From Clostridium sp. D43t1_170807_H7 (lineage in GTDB: Bacteria; Bacillota; Clostridia; Clostridiales; Clostridiaceae), in assembly GCF_015555905.1 (NCBI RefSeq), contig NZ_JADNLK010000013.1, positions 1 through 64,000 of the forward strand: a stretch of DNA of 64,000 bases, written 5' to 3'. Positions 63,380-64,000 of this stretch are shown here, one piece after another. The position numbers were made by a program, and so were the translations under genes. The stretch's first letter is position 1, and every line of letters starts with the position of its first letter. The notes under the pieces were generated by a model that searched no databases, was not told the origin of the DNA, and saw only the letters and a list, made by a program, of their open reading frames with translations.

Positions 63380-64000
63380 TTATTTAAAATCTTTTCCTTG
63401 CCAAATATTATTATCTACAAGTGCCTTATCAATGTCATTTAATACTTCCCACTTTTTCAAACTCCACATCGGTCCAATTAAACTTTGTCTTGGAGCATCA
63501 CCTGTCAGTCTATGAACCACCATCTCTTCTGGTATCATAGCTATCGCCTTACATATTAAATCAATATAATCTTCTTTGCTTAAAAGCTGTAATTCTCCAC
63601 TTTCATATTGCTCTACCATTTTAGTTCCTTGCATTAGGTGCAATAAATGAAACTTAACTCCTTGAGCACCTGAATGTGCAACATAATCTACAGTCTTTAA
63701 CATATCTTCTTTAGTTTCTCCAGGAAGTCCAAATATAGTATGTACAACAACTTCTATTCCTCTTTCTTGTAATTTCTTCAAACTACTATCAAAAGTTTCG
63801 AAATCATAACCTCTATTAAAATTACGAGCTGTCTTATCATTTATAGTTTGTAATCCTAATTCAACCCAAAGATAAGTCTTCTTATTTAGCTCTTCAAGAT
63901 AATCTAAAATATCATCATCTAGACAATCGGGTCTTGTTGCTATAGATAAAGCAATAACATTCTTTTGAGCTAATGCTTCTTCATATTTTTTTCTTAACTC
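63380..64000 (-). CDS. Radical SAM protein (YtqA/YhcC-like), 5' end outside the window
   Basis: The frame is open from the stop at 63380 to the window end (207 codons), so the start lies beyond 64000. The visible part includes SIATRPDCLDDDILDYLEELNKKTYLWVELGLQT, HTIFGLPGETKEDMLKTVDYV and HRLTGDAPRQSLIGP, which match the radical SAM TIGR01212 family. The cluster-binding CxxxCxxC motif is in the missing N-terminal part. A TTG codon at 63781 was not taken as start because coding similarity continues upstream. Confidence 0.9.
   Translation of the reverse strand, partial: ELRKKYEEALAQKNVIALSIATRPDCLDDDILDYLEELNKKTYLWVELGLQTINDKTARNFNRGYDFETFDSSLKKLQERGIEVVVHTIFGLPGETKEDMLKTVDYVAHSGAQGVKFHLLHLMQGTKMVEQYESGELQLLSKEDYIDLICKAIAMIPEEMVVHRLTGDAPRQSLIGPMWSLKKWEVLNDIDKALVDNNIWQGKDFK

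Noticed and set aside
63380-63781. Reading the radical SAM frame as a complete short gene starting at TTG 63781
   Set aside because: The same frame continues open with family-like residues to the window end, so the gene is simply cut off.
1-64000. CRISPR array or phage defence island
   Set aside because: The dispersed repeats are variable hairpins at distances of kilobases, not regularly spaced; no cas, restriction or toxin genes were seen.

Overview
The window is a contiguous stretch of a very AT-rich, low-GC Firmicute chromosome. It looks like a Clostridium sensu stricto species: it carries sporulation genes (yabP, yabQ, spoVB, spoVT, spoVG, spmA, spmB), an anaerobic ribonucleotide reductase (nrdD/nrdG), clostridial ferredoxins, T-boxes, and the conserved yab/purR/glmU/prs/mfd gene order. 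Nearly all genes are core chromosomal genes. There is no prophage, transposase, CRISPR array or rRNA operon.

Layout. 1-2.6 kb: partial tRNA-Leu, then a leftward cluster of S1-domain protein, divIC, yabQ, yabP, rqcP and HU. 2.8-19.4 kb: a leftward run of mazG, spoVB, spoVT, prsA, mfd, pth, a catalytically dead HtrA-like protein with a two-component system, prs, glmU, spoVG and purR. 19.8-24.1 kb: murC and purine nucleoside phosphorylase (+), an aminopeptidase P homologue (-) and a phosphoesterase (+). 24.1-25.8 kb: about 800 bp of long palindromic repeats, a cytochrome b5-like gene, and the asnS T-box leader. 25.8-34 kb: asnS (+), then leftward nrdG, aconitase, a NifV/Re-citrate-synthase-like gene, and nrdD with two NrdR boxes. 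34-36.5 kb: degV-padR, a small gene, and a TPP riboswitch with thiT. 36.6-47 kb (leftward): ferredoxin, a lipoprotein, an unknown charged protein, ksgA, rnmV, yabE, tatD, a second methionyl-tRNA synthetase, and T-box-controlled metG. 47.7-54.1 kb: an ArAE-like membrane protein, a lysine-riboswitch NhaC transporter, pepP, an ACT-domain protein, spmB/spmA and a small coiled-coil protein. 54.1-64 kb: a putative cre-linked small RNA, ccpA, T-box-controlled ileS, a BFD-like protein, a GIY-YIG protein, an rRNA methyltransferase, DUF2752, an ECF sigma/anti-sigma pair, and a radical SAM gene cut by the window end.

Regulation is RNA-rich: three T-boxes (Asn, Met, Ile, with specifiers AAC, ATG, ATC), a lysine riboswitch and a TPP riboswitch are all readable in the sequence. 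Three further intergenic transcription units (27.3, 43.1 and 54.2 kb) look like undescribed small RNAs; two have exposed C-runs and one has a good promoter with a cre box just downstream.

The most unusual content is an interspersed, hairpin-forming repeat of about 41 bp, with nine copies in the window. Stem changes between copies are compensatory. Two copies begin exactly at a gene's stop codon, one sits inside the asnS T-box leader, and several lie in much larger palindromes. No mobilising enzyme is present, so it looks like a MITE/REP-like element with RNA-level consequences. Other points of interest are an HtrA homologue that has lost all three catalytic residues, a MetRS paralogue with altered HIGH and KMSKS motifs, and citrate-branch genes placed between nrdD and nrdG. 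All calls are from reading the sequence; no database search was run.
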